NCBI GenBank assembly: GCA_003028315.1 | Contig: CP028150.1 | Location: 1,736,001-1,800,000, forward strand | Source: Neisseria mucosa | Lineage (GTDB): Bacteria > Pseudomonadota > Gammaproteobacteria > Burkholderiales > Neisseriaceae | Direction of reading: 5' to 3' | Length of the DNA stretch: 64,000 bases | Shown: in pieces, positions 16,384 to 24,446 of the stretch | Numbering within the stretch: the first letter of the stretch is position 1 | Layout: the number at the start of each line of letters is the position of its first letter | Notes under the pieces: generated by a model | Told to the model about the DNA's origin: nothing | Database searches by the model: none | Seen by the model: the letters and a program-made list of their open reading frames with translations, nothing else | Position numbers and translations under genes: made by a program

Positions 16384-17211
16384 TCACGCTTTTTTGTTCC
16401 CCTGACTGTATTTCATTTCGTATTTGATGTCATTCAGGATTTTTTTCACGTTGTAATCCAAAAGCTGTTCCACCAAATCGGGCGCCTGTTCGCTGAGGGT
16501 TTGTTGGAGCTGGTAGGTAAACAGCGCCATTTGTTTCTGCACGGCGGTGCGTATCATGCCGTTGACGGCGTCGGCGACGTGCGGGCGCAGGCGTTTGATC
16601 AAACGCTCGCTCAGGTCTTGCTCGGAAATGCAGAACACTTCCCTGCGGTTGATAACCTGCGGGTTCAACACGTTGATATGGACGGTAATCGGCGGCGTTT
16701 CTTGTTTGAGGTCGTCTGAAACCTGCTCTTGCGCCTGCGGATTTTCGTTTTCAGACGACGTTGCTTCATCTTTGACAGGCGCGTCTTTTACAGGCGCGTC
16801 AAATTCGACCGTTTTACGTTTCGGGTTCAGCCAAACCGTGCGCGTGGACTCAATTTGCCTGTCGGACGCGCTCATTTGCAGCGAAGACTGCGCGTTCAGC
16901 CAGTTTTCCTGCAAAATCACCATCGCATCGGTCTCCGCCGTTTCACCGGCTTCTTCCTCCAGCATGGCGTTGTGTTCCTCCTGCCATTTGCGCAGATATT
17001 CCGTCAGCACGGCATCGCGGTTGGCATCGTCGAGCTTGACCGACTTGGCTTTGGGCTTCTGCTCGAAGGCAGGCTCTTGAGATTCGCGCACCAAAGGCGC
17101 GTGTGTGTAAGGTGCGTTCAATTGGCGGGTTTGCCGCAGCTTTTCCAAGCGGCTTTCCCAATCCAGGCTTTCATCCGTTTGTTGTGGCGTATCGGGACGA
17201 TTCGTATCCAT
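16384..17211 (-). CDS. Conserved hypothetical protein, coiled and acidic
   Basis: A 275-residue, highly charged protein that I do not recognise. The N-terminal half is rich in Glu/Gln with a WESRLEKLRQ segment. The middle holds a short repeat (DAPVKDAPVKD) and an embedded uptake sequence. The C-terminal 90 residues (RREVFCISEQDL to LLDYNVKKIL) look helical. The ORF stops right after an A6 run. The +1 frame then continues into a hydrophobic tail that ends at 16293, so the true product may be membrane-anchored. Confidence 0.7.
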   Translation of the reverse strand: MDTNRPDTPQQTDESLDWESRLEKLRQTRQLNAPYTHAPLVRESQEPAFEQKPKAKSVKLDDANRDAVLTEYLRKWQEEHNAMLEEEAGETAETDAMVILQENWLNAQSSLQMSASDRQIESTRTVWLNPKRKTVEFDAPVKDAPVKDEATSSENENPQAQEQVSDDLKQETPPITVHINVLNPQVINRREVFCISEQDLSERLIKRLRPHVADAVNGMIRTAVQKQMALFTYQLQQTLSEQAPDLVEQLLDYNVKKILNDIKYEMKYSQGNKKA

Positions 17212-17313
17212 TTTTTGCTTTCGTTCTTCCGTTGTGTCATTTCATTTCACGCGCATAGCGAATGCCGTGATTTGCTATAATGCGGTATTTTAACAGATTC
17301 CCAGGAACACATC

Positions 17314-17565
17314 ATGAGCAGCATCGAACAACGCCTCGAATATTTGGAAGAAGCCAACGACGTTTTGCGTATGCAGAACCACGTCCTCGCCACCGCCCTC
17401 AAAGGCCTGATCCGTTCGCTGCCGTCCGACATGGCAAACGAAGCCGTCGAGTCCATCCAGCTTGCCTTCGAAGACGCGCTCGCCGAATTGAACTACGAAG
17501 ACAGCCCGCATACCGACCTCTTCCATGACGTAACCTACGCTTTTTTCCGCGAAAAAGACCACTGA
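17314..17565 (+). CDS. Conserved hypothetical small protein
   Basis: An 83-residue soluble protein with an N-terminal helical heptad-like stretch (SSIEQRLEYLEEANDVLRMQNHVL) and an acidic C-terminus. It diverges from the preceding unknown gene. A ribosome site (caggaacac) precedes the ATG and tataatgcggtatttt lies further upstream as a possible -10 region. I do not recognise the family. Confidence 0.7.
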   Translation: MSSIEQRLEYLEEANDVLRMQNHVLATALKGLIRSLPSDMANEAVESIQLAFEDALAELNYEDSPHTDLFHDVTYAFFREKDH

Positions 17566-17638
17566 CGCGTAGCGATTTTACCAAACCGTGTTAAACTATC
17601 CGTTTATTTATTAATATCCGTAAAGAAGGAACCTCCCC

Positions 17639-18481
17639 ATGAACATGAAAAAATGGATTGCAGCCGCCCTCGCCTGCTCCGCGCTGGCACTCTCCGCCTG
17701 CGGCGGCCAAAGCAAAGATGCTTCCTCGTCAGCCCCTAAAGCCGACAAAGTGTACCGCGTCGCCGCCAACGCCGAATTCGCCCCTTTCGAATCATTGGAT
17801 TCCGCCGGCAACGTTGAAGGTTTCGACGTCGATTTGATGAACGCGATGGCAAAAGCCGGCGGATTCAAAGTCGAATTCAAACACCAGCCTTGGGACAGCC
17901 TCTTCCCCGCACTCAAAAACGGCGATACGGATATCGTCATTTCCGGCGTAACCATTACCGACGAGCGCAAGCAGTCCATGGATTTCACCGACCCTTATTT
18001 TGAAATCACCCAAGTCGTCCTCGTTCCCAAAGGTAAAAAAGTCGCCTCTTCAGACGACCTCAAAAACATGGCGAAAGTCGGTGTCGTTACCGGACAAACC
18101 GGCGACTTCTCCGTTTCCAAACTCTTGGGCAACGACAATCCTAAAATCGCCCGCTTCGAGAGCGTTCCTTTGGTCATCAAAGAGCTGGAAAACGGCGGCG
18201 TCGATGCCGTAGTCAGCGACAGCGCGGTCATCGCCAACTATGTGAAAAACAACCCGACCAAAAGCATGGACTTCATCACCCTGCCTGATTTCACGATTGA
18301 AAACTACGGCATAGCCGCACGCAAAGGCGACGAAGCGACCGTCAAAATGCTGAACGAAGCGCTGAAAAAAGTACGCGACAGCGGCGAATACGACAAAATC
18401 CACGCCAAATACTTTGCCAAAGAAGGCGATAAAGCGGCAGCCGCCAGCCAAGCAGCCAGCCAACCTGAAGCAGCCAAATAA
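17639..18481 (+). CDS. Amino-acid ABC transporter substrate-binding lipoprotein
   Basis: A 280-residue extracellular solute-binding protein of family 3. Lipoprotein signal MNMKKWIAAALACSALALSAC has lipobox LSAC. The SBP_bac_3 domain follows (YRVAANAEFAPFESLDSAGNVEGFDVDLMNAMA, then GVTITDERKQSMDFTDPYF). A short Ala/Gln-rich tail ends the protein. The pattern fits polar amino acids or cystine; the ligand is not determined. No permease or ATPase gene is adjacent, so partners must be elsewhere. The ribosome site aagaaggaacc sits before the ATG. Confidence 0.9.
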   Translation: MNMKKWIAAALACSALALSACGGQSKDASSSAPKADKVYRVAANAEFAPFESLDSAGNVEGFDVDLMNAMAKAGGFKVEFKHQPWDSLFPALKNGDTDIVISGVTITDERKQSMDFTDPYFEITQVVLVPKGKKVASSDDLKNMAKVGVVTGQTGDFSVSKLLGNDNPKIARFESVPLVIKELENGGVDAVVSDSAVIANYVKNNPTKSMDFITLPDFTIENYGIAARKGDEATVKMLNEALKKVRDSGEYDKIHAKYFAKEGDKAAAASQAASQPEAAK

Positions 18482-18508
18482 TCTGTTTCAACGTTCTTAA
18501 GCAATAAG

Positions 18509-18553
18509 AAAGGTCGTCTGAAAGCCTGTATCGCGGGTTTCAGACGACCTTTT
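18509..18553 (+). terminator. Inverted DUS pair after ABC binding protein
   Basis: AAAGGTCGTCTGAAA and TTTCAGACGACCTTT with a loop of about 15 bases and a following T-rich run. It is the last host-type DUS pair before the nitrate block. Confidence 0.78.
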
Positions 18554-18716
18554 GTTTAATGAGCCGGCCATTTTATCTCTAATGACGGCTATACTGTCCC
18601 TGCAATTTTCCGACTAACACCTAAGGACAATAGTTCCAAGAGATCCAAACGTTTTAACATTTGTGACAACATTGCAAGATTTTGCCCAAAACTCCAATAC
18701 ACTTGAAAGCAAATTT

Positions 18717-19259
18717 ATGTCCAATCAGATAGAACAACAATCAGAATATGCCATCGCTGCCGTAGTATATGCTGATGAAGGCAATGCTGCGATAACTGCA
18801 TTATGGCAGGCCGTGCGTCGGTTGCAACAAGACGGATGGCGCGTGGCCGGACTATTAAACCCGATAGACAACGAAGGTAAGCACAGCAATTCGGAGCTGG
18901 CTTCCGTCGCAGACAATCGGCGCTTTTCCATCTTCCAAAATCTCGGCAACCATTCCAGCGGCTGCAAACTAGACGCCGGCGCACTGGCGGCGGCGGGTTC
19001 GGTGATTCGCGAAGCCATAGTGGAAGGTACGGATTTGGTAGTCATTAACAAATTTGGCCATGCAGAAATCGATAACCGCGGTTTGTTGTCGGAATACCTG
19101 ACCGCCATCAGCTCAGGCATTCCGGTTTTGACCACCTTGCACAGCAAATACCTGCCTGATTGGCGAAGCTTTTCAGGCGGAGTGAGTGGGGAACTGCCCG
19201 CAGATACCGATACCGTTCTTGACTGGATAAAGCGATCCGTCAAACGAAACTTACCTTAA
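18717..19259 (+). CDS. DUF2478 family protein
   Basis: A 180-residue soluble protein from the ATG at 18717; a GTG at 18663 has no ribosome site. The motifs AAVVYADEGNA, WRVAGLLNP, DAGALAAAGSVIREAI, DLVVINKFGHAEIDNRGL and PVLTTLHSKYL fit DUF2478, whose fold recalls small P-loop nucleotide-handling proteins. Members are often near molybdenum genes, which fits its place at the edge of the nitrate/molybdenum block. The function is unknown. Confidence 0.75.
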   Translation: MSNQIEQQSEYAIAAVVYADEGNAAITALWQAVRRLQQDGWRVAGLLNPIDNEGKHSNSELASVADNRRFSIFQNLGNHSSGCKLDAGALAAAGSVIREAIVEGTDLVVINKFGHAEIDNRGLLSEYLTAISSGIPVLTTLHSKYLPDWRSFSGGVSGELPADTDTVLDWIKRSVKRNLP

Positions 19260-19622
19260 AATATTAACCCGCCACACGGCAGGCTGCCTTATTCACACGC
19301 GTGTTTTCCATTTTATGGCTATGAAGTCTGCCGTTTTCACCGTCTTCCTTATTTTTGTAATCCGGCCACAACGTTTTTTTCATCCCCTACTCGATAATAC
19401 TAAAGTAGTATATACTTTTAATCTTTAAGCTAGTCCTTTCCCCTTATTTTGCTGTTTCAGGCTACGCTTTCTATGCATATTTTTCTTGTATGCGCTCCTA
19501 TAAACTCTTAAGCGTCAAAATTTTTTTAAAATAAGCTACCATTACCACCCCATAATTAACAGCCATGTTCAAATGGCTTGCTAGACAGGCCATCTAGAAA
19601 CCAAACCAAAAGGAACACTACC
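19260..19622 (+). promoter_or_regulatory. Upstream region of narHJI
   Basis: 363 bp without a gene, AT-rich compared with the flanks. It holds the inverted repeat ATACTAAAGTAGTAT (19397-19411) about 210 bp before the narH start, and a good ribosome site (aaaggaacac) before narH. I saw no clear FNR palindrome (TTGAT-N4-ATCAA) and no clear paired NarL heptamers. This presence of its own leader suggests that narHJI is transcribed separately from narG. Confidence 0.5.
19397..19411. promoter_or_regulatory. ATACT-N5-AGTAT inverted repeat upstream of narH
   Basis: ATACTAAAGTAGTAT, a 15-bp inverted repeat with five-base arms. A near-identical copy lies upstream of the modA region (31543-31557). Operator function is inference. 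Confidence 0.4.
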
Positions 19623-21182
19623 ATGAAAATCAGAGCACAAGTCGGCATGGTTCTGAACTTAGACAAATGTATCGGCTGCCATACCTGCTCCGTTACCTGC
19701 AAGAATGTCTGGACTTCGCGTGACGGCGTAGAGTATGCGTGGTTTAACAACGTCGAAACCAAGCCAGGCATCGGCTTTCCGAAAAACTGGGAAGACCAAA
19801 ACAAATGGAATGGCGGCTGGGTGCGCAAACCCAACGGCAAACTGGTACCTAAGCAAGGCGGCAAATTGAAGATTTTGGCGAATATTTTTGCCAACCCAAA
19901 CATGCCGCAAATCGACGACTACTACGAGCCGTTCACCTACGATTACGAGCATCTGCAAAACGCGCCGAAAATGAAAACGCCGCCGACCGCCCGTCCTGTC
20001 TCTGTGCTCACCGGCAAAAAAATGGACAAAGTGGAATGGGGTCCGAACTGGGAAGACGATTTGGCAGGCGAATTTGAAAAACGTGCAAAAGACGTACTGT
20101 TTGAAGGTATTCAAAAAGACATGCACGCTGCGTTCGAACAAACCTTCATGATGTACCTGCCTCGTCTGTGTGAGCATTGTTTGAACCCAACCTGTGTGGC
20201 ATCCTGCCCGTCAGGCAGCATCTACAAACGCGAAGACGACGGCATCGTACTGATCGACCAAGACAAATGCCGCGGCTGGCGTATGTGCGTATCCGGTTGC
20301 CCCTACAAAAAAATCTACTACAACTGGACTTCCGGCAAAGCTGAAAAATGTACATTCTGCTATCCGCGTATCGAAGGCGGCCAGCCGACTGTATGTTCCG
20401 AAACCTGCGTAGGCCGCATCCGCTATTTGGGCGTACTGCTGTACGATGCAGACAAAATCGAACAAGCCGCGTCAGTGGAAAATCCGCAAGACCTGTACGA
20501 ACAGCAACTGGGCGTATTCCTCAACCCGCATGACCCCGAAGTACAACGCGAAGCATTGAAACAAGGTATCAGCCAAAGCTGGCTTGATGCCGCCCAAAAA
20601 TCACCCGTGTACAAAATGGCAATGGAATGGAAAGTGGCATTCCCTCTGCACCCGGAATACCGCACCTTGCCAATGGTTTGGTACATCCCGCCGCTCTCTC
20701 CGATTCAATCTGCCATCGAAAACGGCCTGGTGGGTGAAAACGGTATTATCCCAAGCGTAGATGAAATGCGTATCCCGCTGAAATATCTGGCAAACCTACT
20801 CACCGCCGGCAAAATTGAGCCAATCAAAGAAGCGCTGGAGCGCATGATTGCTATGCGCCGCTTCAAACGCGGACAAGTGGTTCACGGTGAAACACCGGCT
20901 CAAGCACTGGAAGGTACCGGCCTTACGCCCGAAATGGTTGAAGACATGTATCAAATCATGGCTATTGCCAATTATGAAGACCGCTTCGTCATCCCGACTT
21001 CACACAAAGAAATGGTTGAAAACAGTTTCGGCGATAAAGCCAGCTGCGGCTTTACCTTCGGTAACGGCTGCTCCGGCGGCAGCAGCGAAGAAAGCCTGTT
21101 TGGCAAACGCAAAGGCACACCGATTATTTTCCACGGTCTGCGCAAAGATGCGGAAAAAAATCGTGAAGAAGGAGTACGTTGA
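19623..21182 (+). CDS. narH: Respiratory nitrate reductase beta subunit
   Basis: Electron-transfer subunit of NarGHI, passing electrons from NarI hemes to NarG. From the ATG at 19623 it has about 519 residues. The cluster ligands are CIGCHTCSVTC near the N-terminus, then CEHCLNPTCVASCPSG, then CRGWRMCVSGCPYKK with Trp in place of a cysteine, as in the [3Fe-4S] site of NarH. A late CTFC and CSETC set completes the pattern. narJ overlaps its stop. narG is not adjacent; it lies about 14 kb downstream. Confidence 0.97.
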   Translation: MKIRAQVGMVLNLDKCIGCHTCSVTCKNVWTSRDGVEYAWFNNVETKPGIGFPKNWEDQNKWNGGWVRKPNGKLVPKQGGKLKILANIFANPNMPQIDDYYEPFTYDYEHLQNAPKMKTPPTARPVSVLTGKKMDKVEWGPNWEDDLAGEFEKRAKDVLFEGIQKDMHAAFEQTFMMYLPRLCEHCLNPTCVASCPSGSIYKREDDGIVLIDQDKCRGWRMCVSGCPYKKIYYNWTSGKAEKCTFCYPRIEGGQPTVCSETCVGRIRYLGVLLYDADKIEQAASVENPQDLYEQQLGVFLNPHDPEVQREALKQGISQSWLDAAQKSPVYKMAMEWKVAFPLHPEYRTLPMVWYIPPLSPIQSAIENGLVGENGIIPSVDEMRIPLKYLANLLTAGKIEPIKEALERMIAMRRFKRGQVVHGETPAQALEGTGLTPEMVEDMYQIMAIANYEDRFVIPTSHKEMVENSFGDKASCGFTFGNGCSGGSSEESLFGKRKGTPIIFHGLRKDAEKNREEGVR

Positions 21183-21850
21183 TGAGCGCGAATCCCGTTT
21201 ACAAATGGTTTTCCGCGCTGTTGTGCTATCCTGAAGCCGAGCTGATCGAAGCCCTACCTGAATTTCAGGCTGCCTTGAAAGAATGGCCCGAGCTTCAATC
21301 GCAGGAAGGTCGTCTGAAAAACTTTTTAGACTATCTAGGCAATCACAATCTGCGCGAATTGCAGGAAAACTACGTCGCCACTTTCGACCGCAACCGTAAC
21401 CACGCACTCTATATTTTCGAGCATGTTTACGGCGAAGACAGAGACCGCGGCAGCGCAATGGTGGACTTATTGCAAGAATACCGCAACCACGGCTTCGAGT
21501 TGGGCGACGACGAATTGCCCGACTATCTGCCCGCACTGCTGGAATACTTGAGCCAAGTGCCGTCCGAGCATGCGCAAAAACTCTTGGGTGATGCCGTACA
21601 TGTCATTGCCCACATCGGAGGCCAGCTTGAGAAAAGCGGCTCGCCTTACGCCGTATTGCTGCAGGGCATTACCGAGCTCAGCCCGGTCGCACCACAACCC
21701 TTGATCGAACCACCCGTGCGCGATATGGACGAAGCCATGGAAACATTCGGTCCCGATATTTCCGGTACCGAGCCGCTGCTAAAACCAGGCGTCGAAACCG
21801 TACAGTTTTATCCTAAAGCCGCTTTTCAGACGGCCTCAAAAGGAGCATGA
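21182..21850 (+). CDS. narJ: Nitrate reductase assembly chaperone NarJ
   Basis: Cytoplasmic chaperone (TorD-like) needed to insert the molybdenum cofactor and clusters into NarG. It has 222 residues, starting at the ATG that overlaps the narH stop (TGATG). Motifs include YKWFSALLCYPEAEL, ENYVATFDRNRNHALYIFEHVYGEDRDRGSAM and PDYLPALLEYLS. It holds a host-type DUS near 21306 and an AG-DUS (21825-21836) at its 3' end. narI overlaps its stop by four bases. Confidence 0.96.
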   Translation: MSANPVYKWFSALLCYPEAELIEALPEFQAALKEWPELQSQEGRLKNFLDYLGNHNLRELQENYVATFDRNRNHALYIFEHVYGEDRDRGSAMVDLLQEYRNHGFELGDDELPDYLPALLEYLSQVPSEHAQKLLGDAVHVIAHIGGQLEKSGSPYAVLLQGITELSPVAPQPLIEPPVRDMDEAMETFGPDISGTEPLLKPGVETVQFYPKAAFQTASKGA

Positions 21851-22536
21851 ACATGAACACCCTGCACCAATTCTTCTTTGGCATTTTTCCCTATATTGCC
21901 CTCGCGATCTTCTTCTTCGGCAGCCTCGTCCGCTTCGAGCGTGAACAATATTCATGGAAAAGTGAATCCAGCCAACTCCTTTACGAAGGTCAGTTGCGCT
22001 TAGGTAATATCCTATTTCACGTCGGTGTTTTAGCCGTATTCTTCGGACACTTGTTTGGACTGCTCACACCTTTATGGTTTTGGGATGCAATAGGCGTTTC
22101 CCACGGTGCCAAACAAATCTTTGCGATGGTAATGGGCGGCATCTTCGGCACAACCGCAATGGTTGGCTTAATCATCTTGCTGCAACGTCGTCTGAAATGC
22201 GACCGCTTGGCTGCAAATACCACTTGGCGTGACAAACTGGTATTGATTTGGCTCATCGCCACCTTGGGTTTGGGTTTGTTGACTATCTTTGTGAGCATGG
22301 GCCATACAGATGGTCATGAAATGGTGAAACTGATGAACTGGGCGCAACATATCGTAACCTTCCGCGGTGAAGCTGCCAGCTATATCAAAGATGTAAGCTT
22401 TCTGTTTAAATTGCATATGGTAATGGGCATGGGCTTGTTTGTCATTTTCCCATTCACCCGCTTGGTGCACGTATGGAGCGGCTTCGCCAGCGTTGCTTAT
22501 CTCGGCCGCGCATGGCAACTGGTTCGCCGCCGCTGA
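21847..22536 (+). CDS. narI: Respiratory nitrate reductase gamma subunit (cytochrome b)
   Basis: Membrane quinol-oxidising subunit with two b hemes. It has 229 residues and five membrane segments. Heme ligands are visible as His58 and His68 (FHVGVLAVFFGHLFG) and as the two histidines in KLHMVMGMGLFVIFPFTRLVHVWSG, matching the spacing in E. coli NarI. It begins in an ATGA overlap with narJ. A strong intrinsic terminator follows 17 bases after the stop, ending the narHJI unit. Confidence 0.97.
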   Translation: MNMNTLHQFFFGIFPYIALAIFFFGSLVRFEREQYSWKSESSQLLYEGQLRLGNILFHVGVLAVFFGHLFGLLTPLWFWDAIGVSHGAKQIFAMVMGGIFGTTAMVGLIILLQRRLKCDRLAANTTWRDKLVLIWLIATLGLGLLTIFVSMGHTDGHEMVKLMNWAQHIVTFRGEAASYIKDVSFLFKLHMVMGMGLFVIFPFTRLVHVWSGFASVAYLGRAWQLVRRR

Positions 22537-22552
22537 TTCCTTTCAATCTTTC

Positions 22553-22590
22553 AACAGGCTATCCGAAGAACTTTCGGATAGCCTGTTTTA
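22553..22590 (+). terminator. Intrinsic terminator after narHJI
   Basis: A perfect 15-bp stem, AACAGGCTATCCGAA with TTCGGATAGCCTGTT, followed by TTTATT. It is not built from uptake sequences, unlike most terminators in this window. Confidence 0.9.
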
Positions 22591-22712
22591 TTATTACGAT
22601 CAGGTTGGCTATTTTAAATACCCTATCTATCCAATTCACCAAACGACACAAGCCAACCTACTTGATGAAATATACGGTTAGTTATAAAGTACTAGGCTCA
22701 TTTAACACCGAC

Positions 22713-22871
22713 TTATTTCCCATCTTCATTAAGATACGCCATAATGCGACGGATCCGATATATATGACTTAGCTCATCGGAATACGTATTCAGCGGGGTT
22801 TTGCCCTCTTTTGCACCAAGAATCTTTTCACCCGTCAAAGGGAGTAAATGTCTCATATACTTTTGCTGCAT
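22713..22871 (-). CDS. Small unrecognised ORF antisense to nar operon direction
   Basis: A 52-residue ORF read opposite to the nar genes, with a strong Shine-Dalgarno (gggagg, eight bases before the ATG). It begins MQQKYMRHLLPLTGEKIL and ends RIRRIMAYLNEDGK. The composition is basic and soluble. It lies alone in the 488-bp gap between narI and the regulator gene. It might be a real small protein or the remnant of a longer gene; I do not recognise it. Confidence 0.45.
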   Translation of the reverse strand: MQQKYMRHLLPLTGEKILGAKEGKTPLNTYSDELSHIYRIRRIMAYLNEDGK

Positions 22872-23024
22872 CTTTAGCCTCCCTCGCCAAGCAATCCGGT
22901 AGCCATATCGGTCTGAATATTATAAGAAATCGGACATTACGCATTCACGCCGCCTCGAATTGGATTACAGCATAGACGATACTCCCCATATTTACCTTAC
23001 CGCAACCAGAAAGAGTTTTAAAAG

Positions 23025-23687
23025 ATGAGTTTGAATGAAACTATCCGCATTGCCTTGATAGACGACCATACCCTGTTCCGTAGCGGTATCAAAGCCCTAC
23101 TGACCAGACAGGATAACTACGAAGTAGTCGGTGAAGCAGCTGACGGCCTCAGCGGTGTGAAATTAGTTGAGCAAACCGATCCCGATGTTGTACTGCTAGA
23201 TTTAGACATGCCGGTAATGAACGGTCGCGAAGCTTTGGCACAAATCCTTAGCAGCCGTCCTGAACAGGTAGTAGTCATGCTGACTGTCTCTGAAGACAGT
23301 GAAGATTTAACTGAATGCATGCGGCTCGGAGCACGCGGCTTTTTGCTAAAAAATATCCATGCAGATTTTCTTGTAGATGCCATCCGCAAAGCAGCCGAAG
23401 GCGACAATGTTTTTTCACCCGAGATGACTGCCCGCTTGGTACAATCGTTAATCCAGCCCAATACCACTCCGGCGGCCAGTGCATTAGACGCACTGACAAC
23501 GCGGGAATTGGAAATTCTCGGCCACTTGGCTGCCGGACACAGCAACAAAATCATTGCACGCAAACTCAATCTGGCGGAATCCACCATCAAAGTGCATGTA
23601 CAGAGCATTTTACGCAAACTTGAATTATCCAGCCGCGTACAGGCAGCCGTTTATGCCGTACAGCACAATGTCCCGCAGCCACTGTAA
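23025..23687 (+). CDS. narL: NarL/FixJ-type response regulator
   Basis: A 220-residue two-component regulator. The receiver domain starts IRIALIDDHTLFRSGIKALL and has the phospho-acceptor Asp59 in VVLLDLDMP, the same number as in E. coli NarL, and Lys in RGFLLKNI. The LuxR-type helix-turn-helix at about 150-210 has LTTRELEILGHLAAGHSNKIIARKLNLAESTIKVHV. Its position inside the nitrate block suggests nitrate/nitrite control. No NarX/NarQ sensor gene is in the window. The gene name is by context and similarity. Confidence 0.85.
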   Translation: MSLNETIRIALIDDHTLFRSGIKALLTRQDNYEVVGEAADGLSGVKLVEQTDPDVVLLDLDMPVMNGREALAQILSSRPEQVVVMLTVSEDSEDLTECMRLGARGFLLKNIHADFLVDAIRKAAEGDNVFSPEMTARLVQSLIQPNTTPAASALDALTTRELEILGHLAAGHSNKIIARKLNLAESTIKVHVQSILRKLELSSRVQAAVYAVQHNVPQPL

Positions 23688-23737
23688 ACCATCAATCAGC
23701 CTCTTCTTTAATTACACTTTCAGTATAAGGAACACTC

Positions 23738-24166
23738 ATGAAAAGCAGTGCCCGCAATCAACTGGCCGGTACGGTAACCCACATCGAACACAGCAACGGC
23801 TCATGCCTGGTTACCCTTGCCAGCGCAGGCGGTATCGAAATTCATGCACAAATCAGCAGTTTCAGCCTGAAACGTTTAAAACTATCGGTCGGCAGCCCGG
23901 TTATCGCCATGATTAAAGCAGCATCGGTCGTACTGGCGACTGACCTCGCACCCATGACATTATCGGCAGAAAACTGCCTGAACGGCACAGTGAAACGTGT
24001 GGAACAAGGGGCGGTCAACAATGTCGTTACGCTTGATATTAATAATGAAATCAACTTATGCGCAACCATTACACTCTACAGCAGCGAAACGCTTGCCCTA
24101 GAACCGGACCTGCCGGCCACTGCCGTTTTCAATGCCAATCAAGTCATGTTAGGCGTTTTAATTTAA
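23738..24166 (+). CDS. Stand-alone protein with two Mop (TOBE) molybdate-binding domains
   Basis: A 142-residue soluble protein built of two tandem Mop/TOBE units. The first starts SARNQLAGTVTHIEHSNGSCLVTL and the second SAENCLNGTVKRVEQGAVNNVVTLDI, each with the family G-T-V core. Such di-Mop proteins (ModG, molbindin) bind and buffer molybdate. No DNA-binding domain is present, so it is not ModE. ModC encoded nearby lacks its usual Mop tail, so this protein may supply that sensing domain in trans (inference). Confidence 0.85.
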   Translation: MKSSARNQLAGTVTHIEHSNGSCLVTLASAGGIEIHAQISSFSLKRLKLSVGSPVIAMIKAASVVLATDLAPMTLSAENCLNGTVKRVEQGAVNNVVTLDINNEINLCATITLYSSETLALEPDLPATAVFNANQVMLGVLI

Positions 24167-24188
24167 AACAGAAAATTTCTAACACATG

Positions 24189-24226
24189 AAAAAGGTCGTC
24201 TGAAATGGTTTTCAGACGACCTTTTT
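24189..24226 (+). terminator. Inverted DUS pair after di-Mop gene
   Basis: AAAAAGGTCGTCTGAAA and TTTTCAGACGACCTTTTT form a stem with a very short loop, one of few host-type DUS pairs in the nitrate block. Confidence 0.82.
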
Positions 24227-24446
24227 CTACAATGCTTGACGTTTTACAAAGCCAAAGCGTACCATCCTATGTATCTAAGCCTAAATAACTAGTACTCTGC
24301 TTATTTAAGACTAATTTCTACTATTCCAATGCTTTGCTATGTCCATGCTTCAGAGCAATGCGTGATAGCTCGCGAACGCGTAAGTTAAAGCTGTGTAAAA
24401 ATCCGATTAACTTATGGTAAACCACTAGAAAGGAAGGGGCAGCAAG

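Noticed and set aside
24231..24446. FNR box or NarL heptamers upstream of narK
   Set aside because: I looked for TTGAT-N4-ATCAA and for paired TACYYMT heptamers in the nar leaders and found no convincing copy by eye; a matrix scan would be needed.
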